DNA of 47,704 bases from Ignavibacteriae bacterium HGW-Ignavibacteriae-3 (GTDB taxonomy: Bacteria; Bacteroidota; Ignavibacteria; Ignavibacteriales; Melioribacteraceae): assembly GCA_002839795.1 (NCBI GenBank), contig PGYS01000005.1:1-47704 (forward strand), in the 5' to 3' direction. Positions 17,694 to 27,168 of the stretch are shown piece by piece. Made by a program: the position numbers and the translations under genes. Position 1 is the stretch's first letter. Every line of letters begins with the position of its first letter. Below the pieces are notes generated by a model. The model had not been told where the DNA came from. It made no database searches and saw only the letters and a program-made list of their open reading frames with translations.

Positions 17694-19034
17694 TTATTTT
17701 ATCAAAAGCATTTTTTTAACCGCAGTGTAATTCCCTGCCTGCAACTTGTAATAATAGATACCGGAAGAATATTTTGTCGCGTTAAATTCAATACTATAGA
17801 TACCCGCATATTGATTTTCATCTACGAGCTTTTCTAATTCCCTTCCAAGCATATCGTAAATTTTTATTACAACTTTGCTCTCAGATGATAAATCGTATTT
17901 AATTTTGGTGGAAGGATTAAATGGATTGGGATAATTTTGATGAAGGGCGAAAGAGTTCGGCAACCCCTCTGTATATGAAACTCTTGTAGGATTAAAATCT
18001 ACCTTTGTCAAACCCCACGAACTTCCGATCCAAAGATTTCCGTTTTTATCAACAACCAAATCATTTACGCAAGTACCCGGAAAAGTATTGCTGTTGTTAA
18101 AATAGTTTGTCCATGTGGTGCCGTCATATTTATAAAGCCCTAGGTTGTCGCTAACCTGCCCGCAGAATCCCGTTCCCACCCAAACATCATTATTTCTAAA
18201 AGCAATTGAACTAATATGACCGGTTTTCAAATTGCTGTTAGATGGTTTGTAATTGGTCCACGCGGAGCCATTAAATTTTGAGAGCCCGCCGCCAACCCAG
18301 TAACCGGTAACCGGATCTTTATCCTGGCACCCAAACCAGATATTTCCGGATGGATCTACAGCAATTGTCTTTACATAGTTGCCGCATAAACCGCCCGCTG
18401 TATTTTCTTTAGTATAGGCAGTCCACGTTGATCCATCAAATTTATAAGCGCCGATATTTGTTCCGCACCAGATATTTCCGGCATTATCTTTTGCAATCGA
18501 CTCAACACTTTTATAATTGTAATTATCTGTAAATGAGTATGGCGACCAATTTGCCGATCCGTTAAATTTAACCACTCCGGAGTTAGAAACGTTTGCATTA
18601 TTAATCCCGACCCAAATATTTCCAACGTTGTCGGTAGCTACACAATAAGTCCAGTCAGTTAAAATTCCGCTGTTTGCTTTCGCGAAATTGAGCCAGTTAG
18701 TGCCGTCAAATTTATAAAGCCCATGACCATTTGTACTGATCCAGATATTGCTGCTAGACACTATTAAGCCGGTCACTGTATTGTCTAGAAGGGGTGAGTT
18801 ATTTTTATTGTAATTCGTCCAATTATTAATGCCATCAAACTTAACCAGTCCGGAAAAATAAGTACCAATCCAGATGTTTCCGGTAGCATCTGTATCGAGA
18901 CGTTCCACATTATTGTCGGGTAACATAGCGTTGGTATTTTGATTATTGTACGTTGTCCACTTCGGTGTTTGTGCGTGGAGTGAAAAAGAAATGATAAAAA
19001 ACAAAATGCCGATCAAAAGATAAAGTTTTTTCAT
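17694..19034 (-). CDS. Secreted beta-propeller protein with T9SS C-terminal sorting domain
   Basis: A 446-residue exported protein: signal peptide (1-21, ISFSLHAQ), then about seven repeats of the two-component-regulator propeller kind (D-x-x-GNIWIGT, followed by KFDG-x-x-WTNY), then a type A sorting domain from residue 364 (NYPNPFNPSTKIKYDL to GIYYYKLQAGNYTAVKKML). The domain targets proteins through the type IX secretion system to the surface. It lacks kinase or HTH parts, so it is not a hybrid regulator; its ligand is unknown. I start it at ATG 19034, with AAGGAG 5 nt upstream; the frame continues to 19151 but without signal-peptide sense. Confidence 0.9.
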   Translation of the reverse strand: MKKLYLLIGILFFIISFSLHAQTPKWTTYNNQNTNAMLPDNNVERLDTDATGNIWIGTYFSGLVKFDGINNWTNYNKNNSPLLDNTVTGLIVSSSNIWISTNGHGLYKFDGTNWLNFAKANSGILTDWTYCVATDNVGNIWVGINNANVSNSGVVKFNGSANWSPYSFTDNYNYKSVESIAKDNAGNIWCGTNIGAYKFDGSTWTAYTKENTAGGLCGNYVKTIAVDPSGNIWFGCQDKDPVTGYWVGGGLSKFNGSAWTNYKPSNSNLKTGHISSIAFRNNDVWVGTGFCGQVSDNLGLYKYDGTTWTNYFNNSNTFPGTCVNDLVVDKNGNLWIGSSWGLTKVDFNPTRVSYTEGLPNSFALHQNYPNPFNPSTKIKYDLSSESKVVIKIYDMLGRELEKLVDENQYAGIYSIEFNATKYSSGIYYYKLQAGNYTAVKKMLLIK

Positions 19035-19109
19035 AGCGGCTCCTTTCTCTCTCTGGAGAATTGATATTTGCCCCTGAGCAGCGGAGTAAATGGTGACTGC
19101 CCGGAAAAT

Positions 19110-19149
19110 GTTATTTATATATTTAAGCCTATGAATAGGCATAAATAAC
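19110..19149. repeat. Nested inverted repeat upstream of the propeller gene
   Basis: Outer arms GTTATTTAT (19110-19118) and ATAAATAAC (19141-19149) pair perfectly over 9 bp; inner arms GCCTAT (19127-19132) and ATAGGC (19135-19140) pair over 6 bp with a 2-nt tip (so 4 or 5 bp in practice). It lies 75-115 nt upstream of the ATG at 19034. Confidence 0.6.
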
Positions 19150-19305
19150 AAACTAGCGATGAAAATACTTAAGCAACATAAAGAGAAAAATTTAAATTAC
19201 AAATAACTGATTACCACCGAACGTTTAAGAAAGCTGATGTCAAAATATTTAAAATTAGAACCTGACTGGCAACATTGCTGCAAATATCGGCGAGTTATAT
19301 AGTAG

Positions 19306-19329
19306 TGAGGCGTCCTCATGAACGCCTCA
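19306..19329. repeat. Hairpin after the efflux operon
   Basis: TGAGGCG (19306-19312) pairs with CGCCTCA (19323-19329), loop of 10 nt, starting 15 nt after the RND stop on the minus strand. No T run follows on that strand, so it may be an mRNA-end stabiliser or a short palindromic repeat instead of a terminator. Confidence 0.5.
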
Positions 19330-19344
19330 TTAGGAAAAGTTAAT

Positions 19345-22300
19345 TTATCTGACCGTCAGCATTTTTTTATCTTTTGAAAATCCATAGAAAATCGCGGGAA
19401 TAACTACAAGGGTTAATATTGCCGAGACGATTAAACCCCCGATAGAAACAACGCCCATCGGAGTTCTCATTTCCTTGCCGGCATCTCCAATTCCAAGAGC
19501 CATAGGAAGCATGCCAAGTATCAATGCCAGAGTAGACATGATGATAGGGCGAAGTTTTGTTGGACACGCCTCAATTAACGCATCTTTAATGCTCATATTT
19601 TTTTCACGCACCAATTGATTTGCGTAGTCAAGCATCAGCACTGCGTTGTTAACCACAATGCCTACAAGCATAACTATAGCCATAAGAGAAGTTATTCCAA
19701 AAGAAATATTGGTGTAATATAATGATGCAAAGACGCCTATCATTGCGAGCGGCAAAGTAATTAATATATAAACCGGCTGAATGAAACTCTCAAGCATTGC
19801 GGCAAGAAGCATATAGGTGAGCAGTACCGCGAGAACAAATGCAAAGAGCATATCCAGAACCATCTCGTTCATCATACGGGTATTTCCTCCCCATGAAAAT
19901 TTGTATCCTTCCGGGAATTCCATTTCATTCAATCGCCTGTCAATTTCCGAAGTTACATTTCCAAGCGGAACATTTGCCGCCGGAGACCCGGTGAATAATA
20001 TTGCAGTATACTTATTGGCATGAAGAATTTTACTGTATCCCTGCGTAAATTTAATTTCGGCAAGCTGTGATAACCTGTAAACAACACCTCTTTGAGAGAC
20101 GATTGGAATATTTCCGATTTTTTGAGGCGTGTTAACCGATTCATCATTCAGTGTAATCGTAATATCATATTCATTACCAAGTTCTCTGTACTTTGACGAT
20201 TCCATTCCCTCTATTGACGCGCGCAGAGTTAATGCAACTTCTTGGGCTGAAATTCCGGCATCCGCCATTATTTCCCGTTTTGGATATACGGTAATTTCCG
20301 GTTTTCCGGCACGTGAAGAATTATCAAAGTTTATCAATCCGGGTGTTGATTTAACTTTCTCAATAATTTTGCCTTTTAGTTCTTCAAGTTTAGCAAGATC
20401 CTGTCCCTGCAGATAAAATTGGATCGGGGCTCCCTCCATACCGCTTCCTGAACCATAGTCAACAATAATTCTCGCGTTTGGTATATCCGCCAGCTCCCGT
20501 ACGAGCAGATCGATCATCGATTTTAATTTTATCCCCCTGGCTTTTACATCCGTCAACTGAATATCCATCCTTGCCATATTCGTACCTGTATTAAGATCGC
20601 TTATGTAGCCAAGATTGGTAAGCAAATATTTTACTTCGGGATGCTTCTTTACACGGTCTTCAATGGATTTCAATACACCGCCTGTTTCAGTAAGATTATA
20701 TCCTTGGGGCAATTCAACTTCAATTTTAATTTTTCCATCGTCGAACTGGGGCAAAAACTCAAATCCAATCCTCGGCCCGAAAAACACAGTTGAAATAATG
20801 AAGATCAGAAATGCACCGCCTACCGCGGACCAGCTCGTTTTTTTATTCCGCAGAATGAACATGAGAAGTTGTTTGTATTTCATATCCCACGAATCATACA
20901 CGGCATTCAGTTTATCGGCAAACTTATTGGTCTTGTTGGTCTTAGGCAGTAAAATCGAAGCCAGCATCGGGGTTAATGTAAATGAAAATACAAGCGAGAA
21001 GATCGTGGCAAATGTTGCTGTCAGTGCCAGTTCAACCAAAAATTTTCCTACCATCGAAGACATATTGGCAATAGGGAGAAAAACAACAAGATTAGTCAAT
21101 GTTGACGCCAAAACCGCAACCATGACCTCTTTAGTTCCGTCTAGCGAAGCTTCTTTATTGCTTTTACCCATGGCTTTGTGTCGGAAAATATTTTCGATAA
21201 CAACAACAGAATTAGCCACCAACACACCAATCGAAACCGAGAGCCCCATTAGCGACATCATGTTCAGCGAAAGCCCGAATGCCTTAACAAGCACAAACGT
21301 TGAAATAATTGAAACCGGCATTGAAAGAGCAACAATAAATGTTGAACGAAGCTGAGTTAGGAAAAGGAATAATATTATAGAAGTAAAAATTACGCCGAGA
21401 ATAATATTATTCATTGCGTCATCAACACTTGCCCTGGTAAAATCGGAATCGTCGTTAACTATCTCAAGACTCATCCCTTCCGGCAGTGTATTTTGAATTT
21501 CCGGCAGAATTGTTCTGACCGCATCAGCTACTTTAACAACGTTGCCTGCCGGACTTTTTACTATACCAAGCTTAACAACATTATCATTCCTATAATTTTT
21601 CTTCGCATCAAAATAAATTGATCTCTGGCGTACATCCTTTCCGGAATCTTCCACTTTAGAAATTTGACCCAATTGTTTATTGCCGAAGGCGGTTGGGATT
21701 TGAAGCTTTTTCATTTCCTCTAAATCATTAAACTCGCCCTGCATTCTTACAGTAAATTCCTGATCCCTTATTTGGAAATATCCGCCAGGAATATTCATAT
21801 TGTGCGACTTGAGAATCATCATTAACTGAGGCAAGGATATTAGCTGTTCGTTTATTACGCGGTCATCAAGAATAACTCTTATCTCCCTCTGCTGGCCGCC
21901 TCTAATATCCACTTTCGCAACACCTTGAATTTGAGAGAATCGATCTTTCAACGTTTTATCTGCCACTTCATACAGCTCTCTAGGATCGTTCTTTCCGCTG
22001 AGGACCAGATTCATTATGGGGAATGCGCGGAAATCTATTTTTTGAACAACCGGTTGTTGCGCGTCGTCCGGCAAATCATTAATTATCTCTTCAACTTTGT
22101 CCTTAACCTCCTGATTGGCAATATTTACATTTTTACCAATCTTAAATTCAAGAATTGAAATTGAGACACCGTCCAATGAATAGGATTCAACCCGTTCAAG
22201 CTCGCTTACAGTTGAAACAACTTCTTCTATTCTTTTTGTAATTAAGGTTTCAATTTCTTTGGGTCCGGCGCCGGGATAAGTCGTAAATATTGTTATATAA

Positions 22301-22428
22301 GGAATTTCAACGTCCGGCATATTATTCAGGTTGAGTGTAAAATATGCAATACCGCCGAAGATGATGAACACAAGTATTGCCATTGTTGTCATGATCGGTC
22401 TATCGATGGAAATTTTAGCTATCTGCAT
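19345..22428 (-). CDS. RND (AcrB/HAE1-type) efflux permease, altered TM4/TM10 relay residues
   Basis: A 1027-residue inner-membrane permease with the complete AcrB architecture: TM1, a porter loop, TM2-TM7, a second porter loop and TM8-TM12. PAGNVVKVADAV and IPGGYFQI are HAE-type loop motifs. With the adaptor and TolC partners it forms a tripartite pump across both membranes. In TM4 the AcrB Asp407-Asp408 pair is replaced by Ala405-Asn406 (GVLVANSVVVIENI), and in TM10 the Lys940 position is Asn927 (GIVVNNAVLML). Thus the canonical proton relay is absent, although the helices are intact. The start codon overlaps the adaptor stop by one base (TAATG). Substrates are unknown. Confidence 0.95.
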   Translation of the reverse strand: MQIAKISIDRPIMTTMAILVFIIFGGIAYFTLNLNNMPDVEIPYITIFTTYPGAGPKEIETLITKRIEEVVSTVSELERVESYSLDGVSISILEFKIGKNVNIANQEVKDKVEEIINDLPDDAQQPVVQKIDFRAFPIMNLVLSGKNDPRELYEVADKTLKDRFSQIQGVAKVDIRGGQQREIRVILDDRVINEQLISLPQLMMILKSHNMNIPGGYFQIRDQEFTVRMQGEFNDLEEMKKLQIPTAFGNKQLGQISKVEDSGKDVRQRSIYFDAKKNYRNDNVVKLGIVKSPAGNVVKVADAVRTILPEIQNTLPEGMSLEIVNDDSDFTRASVDDAMNNIILGVIFTSIILFLFLTQLRSTFIVALSMPVSIISTFVLVKAFGLSLNMMSLMGLSVSIGVLVANSVVVIENIFRHKAMGKSNKEASLDGTKEVMVAVLASTLTNLVVFLPIANMSSMVGKFLVELALTATFATIFSLVFSFTLTPMLASILLPKTNKTNKFADKLNAVYDSWDMKYKQLLMFILRNKKTSWSAVGGAFLIFIISTVFFGPRIGFEFLPQFDDGKIKIEVELPQGYNLTETGGVLKSIEDRVKKHPEVKYLLTNLGYISDLNTGTNMARMDIQLTDVKARGIKLKSMIDLLVRELADIPNARIIVDYGSGSGMEGAPIQFYLQGQDLAKLEELKGKIIEKVKSTPGLINFDNSSRAGKPEITVYPKREIMADAGISAQEVALTLRASIEGMESSKYRELGNEYDITITLNDESVNTPQKIGNIPIVSQRGVVYRLSQLAEIKFTQGYSKILHANKYTAILFTGSPAANVPLGNVTSEIDRRLNEMEFPEGYKFSWGGNTRMMNEMVLDMLFAFVLAVLLTYMLLAAMLESFIQPVYILITLPLAMIGVFASLYYTNISFGITSLMAIVMLVGIVVNNAVLMLDYANQLVREKNMSIKDALIEACPTKLRPIIMSTLALILGMLPMALGIGDAGKEMRTPMGVVSIGGLIVSAILTLVVIPAIFYGFSKDKKMLTVR

Positions 22429-23486
22429 TATTTATCTCCCAGCTCGATCACTTTAACTTTGGATCCATCAGACAGCTGTGATGAACCTTTTACTATTAAT
22501 CTGTCGCCAATATTCAATCCGCTCTTGATTTCGTAATCAATTCCGCTTTCTCCACTGATAACGATATTTCTCCGAACCGCTTCACCATTGTTCTCCAAAA
22601 ATATAAACGATCCGTTCTCATCCTTCATCACTATATGTCTTGGGATTGACAAAGTTTGCGAGTTCTGGTAGGTACTGATATAAACTTCAACAGTGCTTCC
22701 GGGCTTTAATTCACCCTTGGGATTATTGAATTCAAGTTCCACGTAAAAAGATTGAGTATAAGGATCAACTCCAAGAGCAACGTCAATAACCCGGCCTGCA
22801 AATTTTGATCCATTCTGTTTAATATATGCGGTCATTCCTTTTCTGATCTGATTTATTTCCTCCAAAGATGCCCATACTTTTGTCCTCATTATATTTGTCT
22901 GAGCCACGGTAAACAACGGCGCCTCTGCGGCAACATTATCGCCCTCTTTGACTTTAACTTCCGTTATTACTCCGTCGAACTGCGCCTCCACCATAATAAG
23001 CTGTTTCTGAGTTTCATAATTTCTTTTATCTACGGCGAATTTTGCTTCAATACCATCCAGATTTGCCTGCGAGGTTTTTCCGACTTCAAATAATGCTTTT
23101 ACGCGCTCGTAATTTTTCTTTGAATCTTCATATGCGGTTAAGGCCTGCTCATATCCCACCGATGGGGCAGTTTTTGGAAACTCAATTATTACCTGATCTT
23201 TCTTCACAAACTGTCCGACAGATGCATTTACTTTTTCAATCTTACCTCCGATAAGCGCGCCGCGGGTTGTCTGTTTTATTCCATAAAGTTTTCCAAAAAA
23301 AGAAAGACCTCTGGTAAAACTTGTTTTGCTGATTGTCTCCACATTTACCGGTATTCCCTCCTCCGATTGAATTTGCGACATGCTTTTTGATTTAACGTCA
23401 TCGGATGTACATCCACTAATAAGAACACCGGCCATCATAAAGAGAGCTGAGTAAAAAACACCGATTAATGATCTTAAATGATTCAT
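22428..23486 (-). CDS. RND efflux periplasmic adaptor lipoprotein (MFP)
   Basis: A 352-residue membrane-fusion protein. The signal peptide ends in a lipobox, VLISGC, with Cys26 as the lipidated residue. Biotinyl-lipoyl halves flank an alpha-helical hairpin at about 108-150 (GYEQALTAYEDSKKNYERVK), and the beta-barrel and membrane-proximal domains follow. The helical hairpin is short, as in adaptors that meet a TolC-like partner. It bridges the permease encoded just downstream (1-nt overlap) and the outer-membrane channel encoded just upstream (25-nt gap). Confidence 0.94.
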   Translation of the reverse strand: MNHLRSLIGVFYSALFMMAGVLISGCTSDDVKSKSMSQIQSEEGIPVNVETISKTSFTRGLSFFGKLYGIKQTTRGALIGGKIEKVNASVGQFVKKDQVIIEFPKTAPSVGYEQALTAYEDSKKNYERVKALFEVGKTSQANLDGIEAKFAVDKRNYETQKQLIMVEAQFDGVITEVKVKEGDNVAAEAPLFTVAQTNIMRTKVWASLEEINQIRKGMTAYIKQNGSKFAGRVIDVALGVDPYTQSFYVELEFNNPKGELKPGSTVEVYISTYQNSQTLSIPRHIVMKDENGSFIFLENNGEAVRRNIVISGESGIDYEIKSGLNIGDRLIVKGSSQLSDGSKVKVIELGDK

Positions 23487-23511
23487 CTCTATTTATCTCC
23501 TTAATAAATTT

Positions 23512-24948
23512 TTACTTTTCCAGTTGGTGGTTCATGAAATCAAAATACTTTTCATCTATCCTGCCAAGAAGCTGATCCAAATCCGATTTTGCGGTTATAT
23601 AGCTGTAAACGGATTGCAGTCTGTTTGTTTTAGCTGTATTCAATTCAAGATCGGCGTTTTTTATCTCCAGCTGTGTTCCCTGTCCCGAATTATATCGTGT
23701 CCTGGCGATTTCATAAGCTTTGGATGCCAGACCAACCGTTCTTTCCAGTGCATTAATTTCTGATTTCACTTTCTTTAATTCATACAGCTTGCTTTTTATC
23801 TGTTGAGTCAGAAATTCTTTAGTCAAAATTATTTGTTCATCGGATTGCCTTACGCCCAGTTCGGCTTGTTCAACGCGTTTGGCTGTCCTCCCGCCGTTGA
23901 AAAGATTTATCCTGAGATTAAGTCCGACCAATGTTGAACTGTATGTATTAAACCTGAGGTTATCGGATGAACCTGCGTAGGAGTAATTGCCAAAAGCAGT
24001 AAGCATAGGCCAGTAATTCGAAGTTTCTAACGCGATGAAGGCCTCATCTACTTTCCGCTTACTTTGCAGAGTGCGAAGATCATAATTGTTTTCAGAAGCA
24101 TACGAAATCGCATCCCCTTCGGCTAAAATAGTTTCATCAGAAAAATTTAATGAACCCGCCAGCTCGATTTCCGTTGTCTGCGGTATACCCAGCAAAATTT
24201 TGAATGAATTTTGACTATCATGCAATACTTTCTTTAATTCCAATACTTTTGGCTTAATATTTTCAACCTGCACCTCCACCTGAAGTTTGTCGAAATCTGA
24301 AACCAGTCCAATCTTGTGCTGCGATTTTAAATCCTCAAAATTCTCTTCAGCATTGTTCAGACTCGATTCAACAATGCCGAGAAGTTCAGTGCTGAGAAGT
24401 ACTCCGTAAAATGCTTTTTTAACATCAGAAATTGTTTTTGATACAACCGATTTTAATTTTTCCCTTGAGAGATCCAGATAATACTGTGAGGCGCCTATTC
24501 CCCTGAAGACGGTAGAGTTAAACAGAGTTTGAGTAACAGTAATTCGAGATTCAAAACTATTATTCTGCACAAATGATTGAAGTTTTGTAGCTATCGGAAG
24601 ATACTTGTCGTCATTTTGAGGCAGCACTTTCTCGTCAAAAAGTATCTTATAAGTTGCATTTGTCAGCAATGCTTCAAAATCCGGGAAAGGTGTCAATGGT
24701 TTGGCAAGAAAGTGCGAGAAGTCAGTCGAGAAATCCACACTAGGATAAGCATAGCCATATGCTTCCGTTACCGCGGACTCTGCCTTAATAACATCCATAT
24801 TAGCGATGCGAACATTGTTATTGTTCTTCAATGCCTGGAATATTGCTTCGTTGATATCCATTTTTATTGATTGTGCGCTGCAGATGACAAAGACATTTTG
24901 AACAAAGAACATCAACACAAGTTTGATCGTGAGATTTGATTTTACCAT
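23512..24948 (-). CDS. TolC family outer-membrane efflux channel
   Basis: A 478-residue outer-membrane factor with an export signal (FVICSAQS, cleavage near residue 25) and the internal twofold repeat of TolC proteins; the repeats contain MDINEAIFQALKNNNNVRIA and YASENNYDLRTLQSKRK. The C-terminal helix pair has RYNSGQGTQLEIKNADLELN, a common OMF signature. It is the first gene of the efflux operon (channel, adaptor, permease). No TetR or two-component regulator adjoins it; the 488-nt region upstream may hold the control sites. Confidence 0.94.
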   Translation of the reverse strand: MVKSNLTIKLVLMFFVQNVFVICSAQSIKMDINEAIFQALKNNNNVRIANMDVIKAESAVTEAYGYAYPSVDFSTDFSHFLAKPLTPFPDFEALLTNATYKILFDEKVLPQNDDKYLPIATKLQSFVQNNSFESRITVTQTLFNSTVFRGIGASQYYLDLSREKLKSVVSKTISDVKKAFYGVLLSTELLGIVESSLNNAEENFEDLKSQHKIGLVSDFDKLQVEVQVENIKPKVLELKKVLHDSQNSFKILLGIPQTTEIELAGSLNFSDETILAEGDAISYASENNYDLRTLQSKRKVDEAFIALETSNYWPMLTAFGNYSYAGSSDNLRFNTYSSTLVGLNLRINLFNGGRTAKRVEQAELGVRQSDEQIILTKEFLTQQIKSKLYELKKVKSEINALERTVGLASKAYEIARTRYNSGQGTQLEIKNADLELNTAKTNRLQSVYSYITAKSDLDQLLGRIDEKYFDFMNHQLEK

Positions 24949-25436
24949 AGTTTGTTTATCTATTTGTTAGTGATTATTTATTTCCTACTTCTTAAAGCAT
25001 ACAACAGACAGTCCCGGCACGTTTCCCCATTTCACTTTCTCGATTCAAGAGATTAAGCCCGCGAAGAAACAGCATCATGTATCTCAGTAAATAAATATTA
25101 TAATGAAAAGGTGAAAATTCTTTTATGCCTTCCTGCAATATTTCGGTCTTTATTTCAGAAAGCTGTTACACAAAACTATTTAAATAATCTGATTTTTTTT
25201 ATCTGTATCGTTCAATTCAATCAGGACCTGCTAAATTTTCCGTACTTATGTATGAAAAATTAAGTAATAGCGTTTCCTTTTCAAACAAATGGAATGAGGA
25301 TTATTAAAATTTATAAATTTATTACGGTTGGACGTATTAAAACCTGAATTTACCCGGAGTTTATTAATCGATAATAAATAAGGTGCAAACTTCATAATTA
25401 AAGTGGCTTGAACGCGGCTTATAATTCATTTATTGC
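24949..25436. other. 488-nt AT-rich intergenic region upstream of the efflux operon
   Basis: No coding frame, tRNA or clean hairpin is supported in this stretch between tag (ends at 25437, minus) and the TolC gene (starts at 24948, minus). On the minus strand a TAGTTTTG box occurs (plus coordinates 25171-25178), matching TAnnTTTG, but no TTG lies 17-21 nt upstream of it, so I do not call a promoter. The region is the likely regulatory zone of the efflux operon. Confidence 0.5.
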
Positions 25437-26000
25437 CTAAAGTTTTGAATTATACAGGTAACAGCCGGTTGTATGATCGTTAACCATTCCGCAAGCCTGC
25501 ATGAACGCATAGCATATTGTAGATCCGACGAATTTGAATCCCCTTTTTTTGAGATCTTTGCTCATGATGTCTGATTCCACCGTTTTCGCTGGTAGTTCTT
25601 TGATAGATTTCCATTTATTTTTTATGGGCCTGCCTCCAACAAACTCCCAGATATATTTATCGAAGGAGCCGAATTCTTTTTGTACCTCTAGAAAGAGTTT
25701 GGCATTCAGAATTGTGGAAGAAATTTTCAATTTATTCCGGACTATTCCTTCATTTTGAAGAAGAAGTTCGATTTTCCGTGAATCATATTTCGCGATTTTA
25801 TTTACGTCAAAATTCGAAAAAGCTTTACGGTAATTTTCGCGCTTGCGTAATATGGTGATCCAGCTTAATCCGGCCTGGGCTCCCTCCGGAATCAGCATCT
25901 CAAATAATTTTTGATCGTCATGAACTGGTCTTCCCCACTCCTCATCGTGATATTTTTGATAAAGCGGGTCGTTGCCGGCCCATAAGCAGCGTGTTTTCAT
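25437..26000 (-). CDS. tag: DNA-3-methyladenine glycosylase I
   Basis: A 187-residue base-excision enzyme removing 3-methyladenine from alkylated DNA. It begins MKTRCLWAGNDPLYQKYHDEEWG; the zinc-snap ligands Cys5, His18, His176 and Cys180 (DHTTGCY) are all present and the catalytic glutamate is Glu39 (PEGAQAGLSW). The start at 26000 gives the family's usual N-terminus; the frame extends to 26033 without conserved residues. Another alkylation-repair gene, ada, is 19 kb away. It stands alone and diverges from the SRPBCC gene across 123 nt. Confidence 0.96.
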   Translation of the reverse strand: MKTRCLWAGNDPLYQKYHDEEWGRPVHDDQKLFEMLIPEGAQAGLSWITILRKRENYRKAFSNFDVNKIAKYDSRKIELLLQNEGIVRNKLKISSTILNAKLFLEVQKEFGSFDKYIWEFVGGRPIKNKWKSIKELPAKTVESDIMSKDLKKRGFKFVGSTICYAFMQACGMVNDHTTGCYLYNSKL

Positions 26001-26123
26001 TATAAAACCCTTTCTAAATTGTTTTAACCGCAAGTTATTTTAAAAAAGCACTGTTGTCTTGTGAACAAGTTTAATAAAATATATCTTATTATTTATTATA
26101 AATAAAGCGAAAGAAAAAATAGA

Positions 26124-26558
26124 ATGGGACAAAAATTAACGGCAACCACTTTAATTGACATCTCCGCCTCTGCAGCGGAAGTATGGAAAGCATTAACAAC
26201 ACCGGAACTTATTAAAAAATATTTTTTCGGCACCGAAGCTATTTCTGATTGGAAAGTCGGCAGTTCGCTCCACTTCAAGGGTAAGTGGGAAGAAAACGAA
26301 TACCTGGACAAGGGAACGATTTTAGAAATGATCCCCGAAAAACTATTTCGCTACAGTTACCTTAGCTCTATGTCCGGTCTGGAAGATAAAATTGAAAATT
26401 ATTCCAACATATGTTATTCCTTAACTGAAGATTCTGCCGGCATTAGACTTATTGTTACACAGGATAATATTGAGACCCGGGAAAAAGTTGAACATTCTAC
26501 AAAAGTGTGGGAATTTGTGCTAAACGAATTAAAAAAATTATTGGAATCGACTAACTAA
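26124..26558 (+). CDS. SRPBCC (AHSA1-like) domain protein
   Basis: A 144-residue START/Bet v1-fold protein of the AHSA1-like group: SASAAEVWKALTTPELIKKYFFG near the start and W-x-F-V-L-N-ELKKLLE in the last helix. These small proteins bind hydrophobic ligands or serve in stress functions, with no known reaction. Its stop overlaps the start of the YdeI-like gene by one base (TAATG), so the two are translated in a coupled way. Confidence 0.88.
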   Translation: MGQKLTATTLIDISASAAEVWKALTTPELIKKYFFGTEAISDWKVGSSLHFKGKWEENEYLDKGTILEMIPEKLFRYSYLSSMSGLEDKIENYSNICYSLTEDSAGIRLIVTQDNIETREKVEHSTKVWEFVLNELKKLLESTN

Positions 26559-27145
26559 TGAGCAGTAAACCTATTTTTTTTGCGACACAATCAGTTTTCA
26601 GAAAATGGCTTTTGAAAAATCATGATAAAGAAAAAGAATTGTTTCTCGGCTACTATAAGATTTCAAGCGGAAAACCATCAATTACGTGGTCTCAATCTGT
26701 TGATGAGGCGCTCTGTTTCGGTTGGATCGATGGAATCCGGAGATCAATCGATTCTGAAAGTTATGTAATTCGTTTTACGCCGCGAAGAGTTTCCAGTAGC
26801 TGGAGTGATGTTAATCTAAAAAAAGTTGATGAGCTTAGTAGGCTTGGCTTGATGACTCCGGCCGGATTACAAATATTCGAAAAACGAAAACTTGCCAATG
26901 TAAAAAAATATAGCGGCAAAAATATTAGCTACAAGCTTGATGAAATATTTATAAAAGTATTTAAAGCAAACAAAAAAGCCTGGGCATTCTTTTGTGCCCA
27001 GACACCATCTTATCAAAAAGTAACGTCAAAATGGGTTGTTACAGCCAAGAAAGAGGAAACGCGTCTGAAAAGATTAACAACTTTAATAAAAGATTCAGAA
27101 GCCGGAAGAAAGATAAAACCAATGCGTAATGATTCAAAAAAATAA
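26558..27145 (+). CDS. YdeI/OmpD-associated family protein
   Basis: A 195-residue protein of the family named for YdeI and OmpD association (sometimes called bacteriocin-protection). Recognisable motifs are FRKWLLKNHDKEKELFLGYYK, WSQSVDEALCFGWIDGIRR and RFTPRRVSSSWSDVNLKKV, with the basic C-terminus of family members (ETRLKRLTTLIKDSEAGRKI). The molecular function is not known. It is coupled to the SRPBCC gene upstream and ends 23 nt from the convergent aldehyde dehydrogenase. Confidence 0.88.
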   Translation: MSSKPIFFATQSVFRKWLLKNHDKEKELFLGYYKISSGKPSITWSQSVDEALCFGWIDGIRRSIDSESYVIRFTPRRVSSSWSDVNLKKVDELSRLGLMTPAGLQIFEKRKLANVKKYSGKNISYKLDEIFIKVFKANKKAWAFFCAQTPSYQKVTSKWVVTAKKEETRLKRLTTLIKDSEAGRKIKPMRNDSKK

Positions 27146-27168
27146 TCCACACGCAGTATTCAATTACC

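Larger units (their letters stand above)
19035..19344. other. 310-nt intergenic region with two hairpins
   Basis: This gap between the efflux operon end and the propeller start holds no ORF I would support. It contains a long nested hairpin (19110-19149) inside the presumed 5' leader of the propeller gene and a hairpin near the end of the efflux operon (19306-19329). I found no clear TTG-N20-TAnnTTTG match on the minus strand here. Confidence 0.6.

Noticed and set aside
17694-19034. Propeller protein as a hybrid two-component system
   Set aside because: Despite the propeller repeats, there is no histidine kinase or response-regulator part; the chain ends in a T9SS sorting domain.
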